A stretch of DNA of 64,000 bases from Variovorax saccharolyticus (GCF_030316765.1 NZ_JASZYT010000008.1:62001-126000); one strand, 5' to 3'. Counted from the stretch's first letter, positions 28,882 to 38,274 are shown. Notes: generated by a model from the sequence alone, not told the origin. A program made the numbers and translations.

Positions 28882-29835
28882 TCAGGGCACCCACCAGTAG
28901 CGCAGCGCGTGAAAGTACACCGGCGCGGCGAAGACCACGGAGTCGAGCCGGTCGAGCATGCCGCCGTGGCCTTCGATCATGGTGCCCCAGTCTTTCACGC
29001 CGCGGTCGCGCTTGATGGCGGACATCACGAGGCCGCCGAAGAAGCCCATGACGCACACGGTGAGCGCCATCAGGGCGGCCTGCCAGGGCGTGAAGGGCGT
29101 GGCCCAGTAGAGCGCGGCGCCCAGTGCCGTGGCGCTGAGCACGCCCCCGACCAGGCCCTCCCAGGTCTTGGACGGCGAAAGCTCGGGCGCCACCTTGCGC
29201 CTGCCGAACAGCTTGCCCCAGACGTACTGCAGCACGTCGCTGCCCTGGACCACGATCACGAGGAAGGCGATCAGCAGCAGGTTGCGTCCCTCGAAGCCGG
29301 GAATCTGCAGCGTGAGCAGCGCTGGCACGTGGCTGATGCAGAACACGCAGACCATCAGGCCCCATTGCACCTTCGACGTGCGCTCCAGGAAGCGCTTGGT
29401 GTCGCCGCCGACGGCCGCGAGGATCGGCAGCACCAGAAAGGCGTAGACCGGGATGAAGATCGCGTAGAGCCCGTACCAGTCGATCCAGATCAGGAAGTAC
29501 TGCACCGGCAGCACGATGAAGAAGGCGACCGCGATCGCATGGTGGTCGCCGCGCCGCGTGTAGGCCAGGCTCATGAACTCGCGCAGCGCATAGAACGAGA
29601 TCAGGCCGAACAGCACGATCACGCCGCCCTTGCCGAAGGCGAAGGCGAGTCCGATCACGGCGACCATCACCCACCAGGCGTTGACGCGCGAATTCAGGTT
29701 GTCGATCACCGCGTGCGGCTCGCCGTGCGCGACCTGCCACTTGAGCAGCGCCCCGATGGCCGACGCCAGCAGCAGCACGGCGGCGACGCCGCCGAACAGC
29801 ATCAATGTGGTCTGGGAAGAGGCCGAGAAGCTCAT
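28882..29835 (-). CDS. CDP-diglyceride synthase family protein (YnbB-like)
   Basis: A 317-residue polytopic membrane protein with about eight hydrophobic segments. The cytidylyltransferase signature is near the C terminus: SAIKRDRGVKDWGTMIEGHGG then LDRLDS, agreeing with the CdsA pattern S-x-x-KR..KD...HGG..DR.D. It should make CDP-activated lipid from phosphatidate-like substrates and CTP. It is last of a six-gene operon that also encodes a CDP-alcohol transferase, so it probably supplies that enzyme rather than replacing housekeeping cdsA. ATG overlaps the preceding stop by 4 nt. Confidence 0.88.
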   Translation of the reverse strand: MSFSASSQTTLMLFGGVAAVLLLASAIGALLKWQVAHGEPHAVIDNLNSRVNAWWVMVAVIGLAFAFGKGGVIVLFGLISFYALREFMSLAYTRRGDHHAIAVAFFIVLPVQYFLIWIDWYGLYAIFIPVYAFLVLPILAAVGGDTKRFLERTSKVQWGLMVCVFCISHVPALLTLQIPGFEGRNLLLIAFLVIVVQGSDVLQYVWGKLFGRRKVAPELSPSKTWEGLVGGVLSATALGAALYWATPFTPWQAALMALTVCVMGFFGGLVMSAIKRDRGVKDWGTMIEGHGGMLDRLDSVVFAAPVYFHALRYWWVP

Positions 29836-30518
29836 GGTGCCGGGTCTTCCGCTTTGTCGTATTCGGGCCGCAGCTCGAGCATGGCGGCGCGCGCCCGGGC
29901 GATGAAGGTGGCCTTGTCTTCGCCGTCCGCCAGGCGAAGCGGCGCGCCGTAGCGCACCGAGCAGGCCAGCGGGATGGGCACCAGCGTGCCCTTGGGCAGC
30001 ACCCGCTTGAGGTTCTCGATCCACACCGGCACCAGCCGAACCTGCGGGAAGGCGCGGGCCAGGTGGTAGAGGCCGCTCTTGAGCGGCAGCAGGGTCTCGT
30101 CGCCGATGTTGCGGGTGCCTTCGGGAAACATGATCAGCGAGTCGCCCGAACGCAGCGCCTCGGTCATCTGCTCGACCGGGTTGGCGGTGCTTGCGCCCGC
30201 GCTGCCGCCGTCCCTGCGGATCATGAGGGCGTTGAAGACGTCCTGGCCGATGAAGCGGCGCAGAGCCGAGGCCTCCCAGTAGTCCTGTCCCGCCACCGGC
30301 CGCGTGAGGGCCCGCAGGTCCGGGGGCAGCGTGGCCCACAGCAGCACGAAGTCGCCGTGGCTCGTGTGGTTCGCGAAGTAGAGGGTCTGCTCGGCCATCG
30401 GCGTGCTGCCGGCCCAGATGGCGCGGACGCCGGTCAGGAGCCTGGCGAAGACCACGATCAGCCAGGCCGATGCGATGGCGCCAAGCTGGCGCGGCCACCG
30501 GGGTGGGGAAGTGCGCAT
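29832..30518 (-). CDS. Lysophospholipid (1-acylglycerol-3-phosphate) acyltransferase family protein
   Basis: A 228-residue PlsC-type acyltransferase with an N-terminal membrane helix. Catalytic motif I is NHTSHGDF (HxxxxD), motif III FPEGTRNIGD, and VPVWIENLKRV matches motif IV. It should add an acyl chain to a lysophospholipid, giving the phosphatidate used by the overlapping CDP-diglyceride synthase gene. GAGGAG precedes the ATG. Part of the YnbABCD-like operon. Confidence 0.88.
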   Translation of the reverse strand: MRTSPPRWPRQLGAIASAWLIVVFARLLTGVRAIWAGSTPMAEQTLYFANHTSHGDFVLLWATLPPDLRALTRPVAGQDYWEASALRRFIGQDVFNALMIRRDGGSAGASTANPVEQMTEALRSGDSLIMFPEGTRNIGDETLLPLKSGLYHLARAFPQVRLVPVWIENLKRVLPKGTLVPIPLACSVRYGAPLRLADGEDKATFIARARAAMLELRPEYDKAEDPAP

Positions 30519-30536
30519 TGGGAACTCCTCGGGGTG

Positions 30537-30965
30537 CTAGTCCTGCAGGACCAGCGCCAGGATGAAGACGACGGTCTGGGCGGCCACCAGGAGGCCGTGG
30601 CGCTGCACCAGTTGCCGGGTTCCGAGCACGCGCTCGGCGAGCGGGCGGACGGCCTCCGCCGCGCGCCGCAGGCCCAGCGTCTCGAGCGCGCCGTCGAGGG
30701 CGGTCAGGTTGGCGATCGTGCCCCGCGCCAGCGCCTCGAACAGCCTGGCGTCGAGGTACACGCGCAGCGAGAGGTAGCGCTCGGGCAGGCCGATCAGGCC
30801 CACGGCGGCAAAGGCGGCCCAGGACGCGGTGGGCAGCGAGCGCCCGGTCAAGGCCAGCACCAGCCCGGCGATCAGCGAGAGCGCGAGTCCCCACCCGGCG
30901 ATGGCGCCGCTCGCGCGCAGCAGGCCCGCGGTGGCGACGCAGAGCGCGCGGTCGCTGTCATTCAT
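30537..30965 (-). CDS. Small membrane protein of the YnbABCD-like operon
   Basis: A 142-residue protein with hydrophobic segments at about residues 19-42 (AIAGWGLALSLIAGLVLAL), 46-62 and a C-terminal helix (LLVAAQTVVFILALVLQ). The middle is a charged helix (LDARLFEALARGTIANLTALD). No known family. Its start overlaps the stop of the PAP2/phosphatase gene by 8 nt and the acyltransferase follows after 18 bp, so it probably works with them at the membrane. Confidence 0.75.
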   Translation of the reverse strand: MNDSDRALCVATAGLLRASGAIAGWGLALSLIAGLVLALTGRSLPTASWAAFAAVGLIGLPERYLSLRVYLDARLFEALARGTIANLTALDGALETLGLRRAAEAVRPLAERVLGTRQLVQRHGLLVAAQTVVFILALVLQD

Positions 30966-32292
30966 GGCGGACAGCTCCGGCGGCGGGCAGTTGCTCGAGC
31001 AGGGCCATCCAGCCGGAGCGCAGCACGATCTGGGGCCGGGCCCGGCGCACCGCGTCGAGCGCCCCGGCGATGCTGCCCTCGGCGCCGTGCAGCCCCAGCC
31101 AGCCGATCGCCGAGGCGGCGCTGCGCGAGAAGCCGAGAGCGCAGCAGACCCACACCGCCTGGCCGGCGCGGCGTTGCCCCTCGATCACGGCGACGGCCCT
31201 GCGCAGGCGCGGCGCGGAGGGCAGTGCCAGGTCCAGCATCGGCACGCAGCGCGCATGCGGCACTTTCGGCAGCTGGAGCTCGGCGCAGAGGCTGACCAGG
31301 CGCGGCTCGCCGGCCGCGCGCCATTCGGCGAGGGTCGGCCGGCGGCCCAGGCGCAAGCCGGGGGCCACTTCGGTCGATGCCGGCAGCCCGCGGGTCCAGA
31401 ACCAGGCGTTCAGGGCGGCACCGAGCCGGTAGGGCGCGAACAGCCAGCGGGCCGACCAGTGCATGCGGCCGTGCCGGTCCATGCAGAAGCCGCGCGGACC
31501 CAGGCCCGCGTAGTTGAGCGCCACCAGCACCAGCGACAACGCGGCCCAGCCCAGCCACAGCGCGTTGCCCTGCATCAGCAGCGCGATGGCCAGGCACAGC
31601 ACGGCGCCCGCGGCGTAGAGCCCCGCGAGCTTCCAGCGTTGCGGATCGCGCGCCAGCCGCCACGCGCGCGGCAGCGCGACGACCCGTTCGAGCGGCCACA
31701 GCCAGACGCAGAGCAGGCCCAGCAGCGCGCCGGTCGGGATGTCGATGAAGTGGTGCTGCCAGGTCGTCAGCACCGAGGCGCAGATCGCGAAGGTCCACAG
31801 GTGCAGCACGGCGCGGGCCCAGCGGGCGTGGATCAGGCGGCGGTACCAGTCCCACAGGATCACGGCCAGCGCGATATGCAGCGAGGGCGCCTGGTTGAAG
31901 GGCTGGTCGAAACCGCGCAGGGCGTTGAACAGCAGCGCCGGCGCGCCTTCCACGGCCGGCTGCCCGAAGCTGAAATGCAGGGGCCAGAGCACGAAGCAGG
32001 CGACTGCGACGGCCTGCGCGGTGAGCAGCCGCGCCGCATGCCGGTCCAGCGTGTGGCGGTCCTTCGCGAGGAAGAGCGAGAGCGCGTAGAAGGCGTTGAT
32101 GGTCCAGTACGGAAAGATCGTCCAGGGCCAGAAGGGCGTGGCGCGCTCCCAGTCGAACACCAGCGCCGGCACCTGTGCGCGGGTCGAGGCCCACCAGTTG
32201 GCGAAGCCGTAGCTGATGTAGAAGAGCGGGCCGAGCAGCGCCAGCCACGCGGCGGCGCGGCGCCAGGGCCGTGGCCTGGTGCCCGGCTTCAT
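30958..32292 (-). CDS. PAP2 / dual-specificity phosphatase fusion protein (YnbD-like)
   Basis: A 444-residue fusion. The N-terminal two thirds is a polytopic PAP2-type membrane domain (QAPSLHIALAVILWDWYRR and TTWQHHFIDIPTGALLG carry the lipid-phosphatase His residues). The C-terminal ~150 residues are a dual-specificity phosphatase domain with the P-loop CCALGFSRSA, where the usual HC is CC. The same architecture is found in E. coli YnbD. It probably removes phosphate from a lipid phosphate such as phosphatidylglycerophosphate-like intermediates; which domain does this is not known. Overlaps both neighbours by 4-8 nt. Confidence 0.85.
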   Translation of the reverse strand: MKPGTRPRPWRRAAAWLALLGPLFYISYGFANWWASTRAQVPALVFDWERATPFWPWTIFPYWTINAFYALSLFLAKDRHTLDRHAARLLTAQAVAVACFVLWPLHFSFGQPAVEGAPALLFNALRGFDQPFNQAPSLHIALAVILWDWYRRLIHARWARAVLHLWTFAICASVLTTWQHHFIDIPTGALLGLLCVWLWPLERVVALPRAWRLARDPQRWKLAGLYAAGAVLCLAIALLMQGNALWLGWAALSLVLVALNYAGLGPRGFCMDRHGRMHWSARWLFAPYRLGAALNAWFWTRGLPASTEVAPGLRLGRRPTLAEWRAAGEPRLVSLCAELQLPKVPHARCVPMLDLALPSAPRLRRAVAVIEGQRRAGQAVWVCCALGFSRSAASAIGWLGLHGAEGSIAGALDAVRRARPQIVLRSGWMALLEQLPAAGAVRHE

Positions 32293-34049
32293 GGGGCTGC
32301 GCGCTCGGCCAGCGACACCGTGAAGATGCCCCACTCGTCGATCCGCTGGGCGATCTTGCGAAAGCCCGCCTGGGCGACCAGCTGGTCCATCTCGGCCTGT
32401 GTGCGGCGCCGCATCACCCAGGCCTCGCCCTGCCGATGGCTGGTGAGCGCACGGGCGATCATCTCGAGCTGAGGGTGCCAGGGCTGCCCGGTGTAGACCA
32501 GGTAGCCGCCCTCTTCGACTGCGTCGCCGACGCCGGCCAGCGAACGGGCCACCAGATCATTGTCGGGAAACAGCTCGTAGAGACCCGACACCACGGCCAG
32601 CGTGGGCCGCGGCCGCACGCCGGCGAGACCGTCGCGGTCGAAGGCATCGGCCTGAACGAACTGCGCGACGCCGTCCAGCCCCTTCGCGGCGATCAGGGCG
32701 CGGCCGTCGCGCACGTTGATGTCGCTGTAGTCGCGCAGCAGGATTGCATCGGCCTTGACCGGGCTGGCCGACACGGCGTCGAGCACATAGCGGCCGTGGC
32801 CGGCGGCGATGTCCATCACGCGCACCTCGCTCTGCTTGCGCGCCAGCAGCTCCATCGCGGCGCGCAGCAGTTCCTCGACGTGGAGCTTGCGCTGCCGGAT
32901 GCCGCGCCAGCCGATCGAATCGAGATAGGTGCGATCGATCGACCGGCCGAGCGGCCCCGCGCCCGCGGCCTGGTTGCGATAGACGTAGTCGAGCGTGCTG
33001 CCGGAATCGAATCCGGTGTCGTGTCCCAGCTTCACGCCCCGCGACAGCATCCCGCCGAAGCGCAGGGAGGCGCGCGTGAAGGCCCAGTAGGCGCCGCGCG
33101 GCGACAGCGGGGACAGGGGACGGGCCAGCGCCCGCGACTCGTCCGCCGTGTCGCCGCGGAGGTGGGCCGAGCGCAGATCCACCGGCGCCGGCGGGGCGTC
33201 GAACAGCTGCAGGACGAAGTCGCGGATCGCGCGCACGGCGGGCGCGCGGTCCTTTTCGCCCAGCGTGTCGTGGAAGAAGCCGGGCAGTTCCATCTTCGTC
33301 TTCACCGCACTTCCGAGGCGCTCGAAGAAGGTGTGCTGCGGCTGGTGATGCACCACCCAGTCGGCGCCGGAGATCAGCAGCTGCACCGGCAGCGTGATCG
33401 CGTTGGCGTCCGCCACCACGCGGTCGGCCGCCTCGTAGAGGCCCAGCAGGATGTTCACGGCGATCGGCCGCGAGATCAGCGGATCGCTCTCGTAGCTGGC
33501 GATGCGTTCCGGGTCGTGCGTGAGGAACTTCGCCTTCACGTAGCTGTTGACGAAGAACAGGCCGCGCAGCTTGTGCATCAGGCCCAGGCCTGCGCGCGCG
33601 AAGGGCACGTAGAGCTTGACCTTGAAGGCCGGCGACGCCAGCGTGAGCCCTCGCACCCGGGGCGCGTAGTCGTGTGCCCAGGTCGCGACCAGCACGGCGC
33701 CCACGCTCTGCGCGATGACGTGGATGTCCGCTGCCGCCACGCCGTGGGCGCTGCCGATGTGCTCGACGAAGGTCTGCACGTCGCGCACCGAGCTCGCGAA
33801 GCTCGGGCTGTAGCCGCGCTGGCCGGGCGACCTGCCGTGGCCGCGCGCGTCCCAGGCGAAGAAGTCGAAGTCCGGCAGGCCCAGTTCGTCGACCAGGTGC
33901 GCCATCCGGGCGCCGTGCTCGTGGCCCCGGTGGAACAGCACGATGGCACCGCGCCGCCTGGCGCCGGTGGCGGGCCAGTGGCGGTAGAACAGCGAGATGC
34001 CGTCGTGGGTGCTGAATTGTTCTTCTCGGGGCACGCGCGGGTCGGTCAT
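32289..34049 (-). CDS. Bifunctional alpha/beta hydrolase / SAM-dependent methyltransferase (YnbC-like)
   Basis: A 586-residue cytosolic protein with two domains. Residues 1-300 are a monoglyceride-lipase-type alpha/beta hydrolase (FYRHWPATGARRRG, AWDARGHGRSPG, nucleophile Ser in VIAQSVGAVLV, final His in LPGFFHDTLGEKDR). Residues ~330-586 are a Rossmann methyltransferase (VMDIAAGHGRYVLD as motif I). E. coli YnbC has the same fusion. Together they could deacylate and methylate a lipid or its head group; the reaction is unproven. Chosen start ATG 34049, 13 bp after the CDP-alcohol transferase stop. Confidence 0.87.
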   Translation of the reverse strand: MTDPRVPREEQFSTHDGISLFYRHWPATGARRRGAIVLFHRGHEHGARMAHLVDELGLPDFDFFAWDARGHGRSPGQRGYSPSFASSVRDVQTFVEHIGSAHGVAAADIHVIAQSVGAVLVATWAHDYAPRVRGLTLASPAFKVKLYVPFARAGLGLMHKLRGLFFVNSYVKAKFLTHDPERIASYESDPLISRPIAVNILLGLYEAADRVVADANAITLPVQLLISGADWVVHHQPQHTFFERLGSAVKTKMELPGFFHDTLGEKDRAPAVRAIRDFVLQLFDAPPAPVDLRSAHLRGDTADESRALARPLSPLSPRGAYWAFTRASLRFGGMLSRGVKLGHDTGFDSGSTLDYVYRNQAAGAGPLGRSIDRTYLDSIGWRGIRQRKLHVEELLRAAMELLARKQSEVRVMDIAAGHGRYVLDAVSASPVKADAILLRDYSDINVRDGRALIAAKGLDGVAQFVQADAFDRDGLAGVRPRPTLAVVSGLYELFPDNDLVARSLAGVGDAVEEGGYLVYTGQPWHPQLEMIARALTSHRQGEAWVMRRRTQAEMDQLVAQAGFRKIAQRIDEWGIFTVSLAERAAP

Positions 34050-34062
34050 TCGGATTCCTGGA

Positions 34063-34680
34063 TCAGGCGCTGGGGAGCGCGCCGGCTTCGGCCAGGGCGC
34101 GTCGGATGCGGTTGCCGATGGTCCATGCCACGCCGGCGGCGAGCAGCGGCATGAGCCAGGAGGCCCAGCCGGGCAGCGGCAGGCCGAGCGCGACGTAGAG
34201 GCCGAGCGCGCCGAAGACGAAGGCCCGGTCGCTCTTGCCCAGCGGGCCGTCATAGCGCCGCGTGGCGCCGACGGTCGGCCCGAGCGCGCCGGCGAACTCG
34301 CTGAGCCCGGCCAGCACGATCACGGTGCCGACCCAGAACGGGCTGAAGGGTGCGACCAGGGCGAACGGAAGATAGAGCGCCGCGTCGGAGATCACGTCGG
34401 TCAGCTCGTTGAGAAAGGCGCCGAGCGCGCTTTGCTGGCCATGCTCGCGGGCCAGCATGCCGTCGATGGCGTTGAATGCCATGCGCAGCAGCATCCAGAG
34501 CGGAACCAGCGCCAGGGCCGAGGCCGGGGGCGAGGCGAAGAAGAGCCAGAGCCCGAGCGCGACCGACAGGACGCAGGCGGCGATCGTGACCTGGTTGGCG
34601 GTCACGCCGGCGGCGTGCAGGCGCCCGACCAGCGGCCGCAGCAAGGCCTGAAACCGTGGTTTCAACTCATAGATCGACAC
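34063..34680 (-). CDS. CDP-alcohol phosphatidyltransferase family protein (YnbA-like)
   Basis: A ~205-residue polytopic membrane protein, first gene of the six-gene lipid operon. The CDP-alcohol signature is present as NAIDGMLAREHGQQSALG followed by AFLNELTDVISD. Against the canonical D..DG..AR........G...D...D, the first and third Asp are Asn here, while the DG Asp and the last Asp remain. This is notable because those Asp bind metal. It probably transfers a phosphatidyl group from CDP-diacylglycerol to an unknown alcohol. GTG 34680 has AGGAGG upstream; a longer ATG start at 34734 is possible. Confidence 0.85.
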   Translation of the reverse strand: MSIYELKPRFQALLRPLVGRLHAAGVTANQVTIAACVLSVALGLWLFFASPPASALALVPLWMLLRMAFNAIDGMLAREHGQQSALGAFLNELTDVISDAALYLPFALVAPFSPFWVGTVIVLAGLSEFAGALGPTVGATRRYDGPLGKSDRAFVFGALGLYVALGLPLPGWASWLMPLLAAGVAWTIGNRIRRALAEAGALPSA

Positions 34681-34795
34681 GCAGGGGGACCCTCCTGGGG
34701 GCGCATTCTGCACGAGCAGTCCCTTTCGGCGCACCCTGGCGGGGCCTGGAGCGGCCGTTCGGCCGACTAAACTGTTCCTTCAGCCTATCGCCCCC

Positions 34796-35851
<1,056 letters not shown>

Positions 35852-35878
35852 ATGCCTGCCGGCGCCACGGCGACCGGC

Positions 35879-36472
35879 TCAGCGCCGGAACGGCTTGCTC
35901 AGGTAGCGCGAACCCTTCTCGCCGAAGCGCCAGGGCAGCTCGACCGCCTTCGAGATCCCGATGCGCGGGCCGACGTCGACCACCAGCGGCGGATGCCCCT
36001 CGGCCGCCGCGACCAGCTCGAAGGGCGGCGCATCGAGCGCCATGCCATTGAAGCCGGCATCGATGGCCAGCGCCTGGCCGACGCGGCCGGGGCCGGCGCA
36101 CAGCAGGCGCGGGTCGTCGAGTCCGCGCCGCCGGCGCATGCGATCGAGTCCGTGCGTCGGTTCGATGGCGCGAATCAGCACGCCGGCGCCGTGCCCGGCT
36201 TCGCGGCAGACGAAATTCAGGCACCAGTGGATGCCGTAGGAGCGGTACACGTAGGCGTGCCCCGCCGGGCCGAACATCACGGCGTTGCGCGGCGTCTGGC
36301 CGCCGAAGGTGTGCGAGGCCGGCTCCTCGCGGTCGTAGGCCTCGGTCTCGACGATCCGGCCGCCGACGCCGTCGACCAGCAGCGTGACGCCGATGAGCCG
36401 CGGTGCGACCTCGTGCGAGGGCGCTTCGAAGTCGATCAAGGGTCGGGAGGCGGCGGGGCGGGAGCGGGGCAT
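35879..36472 (-). CDS. mpg: DNA-3-methyladenine glycosylase (AAG/MPG family)
   Basis: A 197-residue base-excision glycosylase. VETEAYDREEPASH contains the catalytic Glu, and FGPAGHAYVYRSYGIHWCLN and LLCAGPGRVGQAL are strongly conserved in the AAG family. It removes alkylated purines. Its ATG touches the stop of the ether-lipid fusion gene (1-nt overlap), so it is transcribed with it, although the functions look unrelated. Confidence 0.95.
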   Translation of the reverse strand: MPRSRPAASRPLIDFEAPSHEVAPRLIGVTLLVDGVGGRIVETEAYDREEPASHTFGGQTPRNAVMFGPAGHAYVYRSYGIHWCLNFVCREAGHGAGVLIRAIEPTHGLDRMRRRRGLDDPRLLCAGPGRVGQALAIDAGFNGMALDAPPFELVAAAEGHPPLVVDVGPRIGISKAVELPWRFGEKGSRYLSKPFRR

Positions 36473-38208
36473 CAGCGCGAGATCGTAGCCGCCGGCCGCA
36501 CCCGCGACGCGATCAGCCACTGCGCCGCGTAGTAGCTGGCCAGCACCCAAAGCGATGCCACCGGCAGCGGCTGCACGAAGCGGTTGGTCGCCAGCAGCGC
36601 GTCGCTGACCATGAAAAGGCAGGCGCCGAGCGCGACCTGCCGGGCGCCGGCATCGCCCAGCACGGCCGCGCGCCCGAGCGCCTGGGCCGCCATGCAAGCG
36701 ATCACCACCACGTAGATCCCGACCGGTATCCGCAGGCCGGCGGGCAGCCCGCCCCACCACAGGAAGCCGTACATCAGGACGCCGACCGCCAACGTGGCGG
36801 CCAGCGCACCGCGGCGCGGGAACAGGCCCGCGCCGTCGGCGAACAGCGTGATGTAGGCCAGGTGCGCGAGCAGGAAGGCGATCAGGCCGGGGACGAAGAG
36901 CTTCGGCCACATCAGCAGCACGTCGCCGGCCAGCGATGCCGCGAGGCCGGCCAGCAGCAGCAGGGCGAAGCGGCGCGGCATGGCGTCGTCGCGCGCACGC
37001 ATCGATGCGAAGACGATCAGGACCCCGAGCGCCAGCGGCTTGGTGACCAGGTGCAGCTCCGGAATGCCGAGCGCTCCGCTCGCGGTCGCCAGCGCCGCGG
37101 CATCGACGAAGAGCACGCCGATCACCGGCATCCGGCCCTGCAGCACCGCGCCGGTGGCCCAGAGCCCGGCGGTCAGCGCGCTGAGCCAGACCAGCGAGGT
37201 ACCGAGGGCGAGCGTGTCCGAGAACCACAGGAAGGCGGTGGCGCCGCCCAGCAGCAGGGCGAACTGCAGCGCCGCGAAGGCCTGCACGCGGCCCGGGGCC
37301 GGCGGTTCGTAGCGCCGCACCTGGCGGATGTCGAAGGCCGGTTTCGGATCGCTGGCCGCCAGGTCGGCCGGCTGCCAGCCCGGCGGCTTGAACCAGAGCC
37401 GCAGCTTGTCGCTCCAGCGCCGGGTGCGCCAGCTGTCGCGCACCAGTGACGCGTAGACCTCGGCATTGGCCCACACCGGGTCCCAGCTCTGCAGCGGTCT
37501 GCGGGTGCCGTAGACGCAGCGCTCGTCTTCTTCCTTGAAGGTGCCGAACAGGCGGTCCCAGACGATCAGCACGCCGCCGTAGTTGCGGTCGATGTAGCGG
37601 TCGTTGACCGCATGGTGGACCCGATGGTTCGAGGGCGAGCAGAACCAGCGGTCGAACCAGCCGAGCTTGCCGACCTGCTCGGTGTGGACCCAGAACTGAT
37701 AGAGCAGGTCGACCAGCGCGACCACGCCGAAGACCAGCGGCGGTACGCCCGCGATCGCCATCGGCAGGTAGAAGATCCAGCCGAAGAGCACGCCGCTGGA
37801 GGTCTGGCGCAACGCGGTCGACAGGTTGTAGTGCTGGCTCTGGTGGTGCACCACGTGCGCTGCCCACAGCAGCGCGCTCTGGTGACCGAAGCGGTGCAGC
37901 CAGTAGTAGCAGAAGTCGTAGAAGACCAGCGCCAGCAGCCAGCCGTACCAGCGGGTCCAGAAGTCGGTGTCGGGGAACAGCGCGAAGGCCGACCAGACCG
38001 CGGCGTAGATGCCGATGCGCAGCAGCCCGGTGAGGGCGGCGCTGATCTGGCTCAGCATGCCGAGGCCGATGCTGTTGAGCGTGTCGGGCAGGCGGTAGGT
38101 GTCCTGGCCGCTGCCGCGCTGCGCGCGCCGACGGCCGACCCAGAACTCGATGCCGATGAGCAGGAAGAAGACGGGGGTCGCGAGGACGATGATCTGGCCA
38201 GGTCGCAT
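36472..38208 (-). CDS. Fatty-acid hydroxylase superfamily (alkylglycerol monooxygenase-like) fused to YhhN/lysoplasmalogenase domain
   Basis: A 578-residue polytopic membrane protein. Residues ~1-270 are a sterol desaturase/fatty acid hydroxylase domain with the di-iron His motifs HRFGH, HVVHH and NHRVHH; the spacing and NDRYIDRNYGGVLIVWDRLFGTF resemble alkylglycerol monooxygenase (TMEM195). A ~60-residue linker follows, then residues ~370-575 form a YhhN/TMEM86-type domain (GLAASLAGDVLLMWP, FLLAHLAYITLF). The first family opens saturated ether bonds and the second vinyl-ether bonds, so the fusion looks dedicated to ether lipids. Start ATG 38208 preferred over TTG 38229. Diverges from the plcP-like gene. 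Confidence 0.87.
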   Translation of the reverse strand: MRPGQIIVLATPVFFLLIGIEFWVGRRRAQRGSGQDTYRLPDTLNSIGLGMLSQISAALTGLLRIGIYAAVWSAFALFPDTDFWTRWYGWLLALVFYDFCYYWLHRFGHQSALLWAAHVVHHQSQHYNLSTALRQTSSGVLFGWIFYLPMAIAGVPPLVFGVVALVDLLYQFWVHTEQVGKLGWFDRWFCSPSNHRVHHAVNDRYIDRNYGGVLIVWDRLFGTFKEEDERCVYGTRRPLQSWDPVWANAEVYASLVRDSWRTRRWSDKLRLWFKPPGWQPADLAASDPKPAFDIRQVRRYEPPAPGRVQAFAALQFALLLGGATAFLWFSDTLALGTSLVWLSALTAGLWATGAVLQGRMPVIGVLFVDAAALATASGALGIPELHLVTKPLALGVLIVFASMRARDDAMPRRFALLLLAGLAASLAGDVLLMWPKLFVPGLIAFLLAHLAYITLFADGAGLFPRRGALAATLAVGVLMYGFLWWGGLPAGLRIPVGIYVVVIACMAAQALGRAAVLGDAGARQVALGACLFMVSDALLATNRFVQPLPVASLWVLASYYAAQWLIASRVRPAATISR

Positions 38209-38223
38209 GGCCGGGATTTTCGG

Positions 38224-38241
38224 CTGCAACGAGGCTGCAAC
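38224..38241 (+). promoter_or_regulatory. Possible second, degenerate PHO-box pair
   Basis: CTGCAAC at 38224-38230 and 38235-38241 form an 11-bp-period direct repeat. Each shares 5 of 7 bases with CTGTCAC of the stronger box downstream, and the two pairs are exactly 33 bp (three periods) apart. This may be an extended PhoB array; the match alone is weak. Confidence 0.35.
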
Positions 38242-38256
38242 ACCCCCAGGCTTCCC

Positions 38257-38274
38257 CTGTCACCAGGCTGTCAC
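38257..38274 (+). promoter_or_regulatory. PHO box (PhoB-binding site) upstream of the plcP-like gene
   Basis: CTGTCAC-CAGG-CTGTCAC: two identical 7-bp direct repeats with a 4-bp spacer, an 11-bp period. This is the PhoB box architecture (consensus CTGTCA[TC] N4 CTGTCA[TC]). It lies 47 bp before the start of the plcP-like gene and points toward it, in the divergent intergenic region shared with the ether-lipid fusion gene. No convincing -10 is visible in the GC-rich stretch behind it. Confidence 0.75.
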
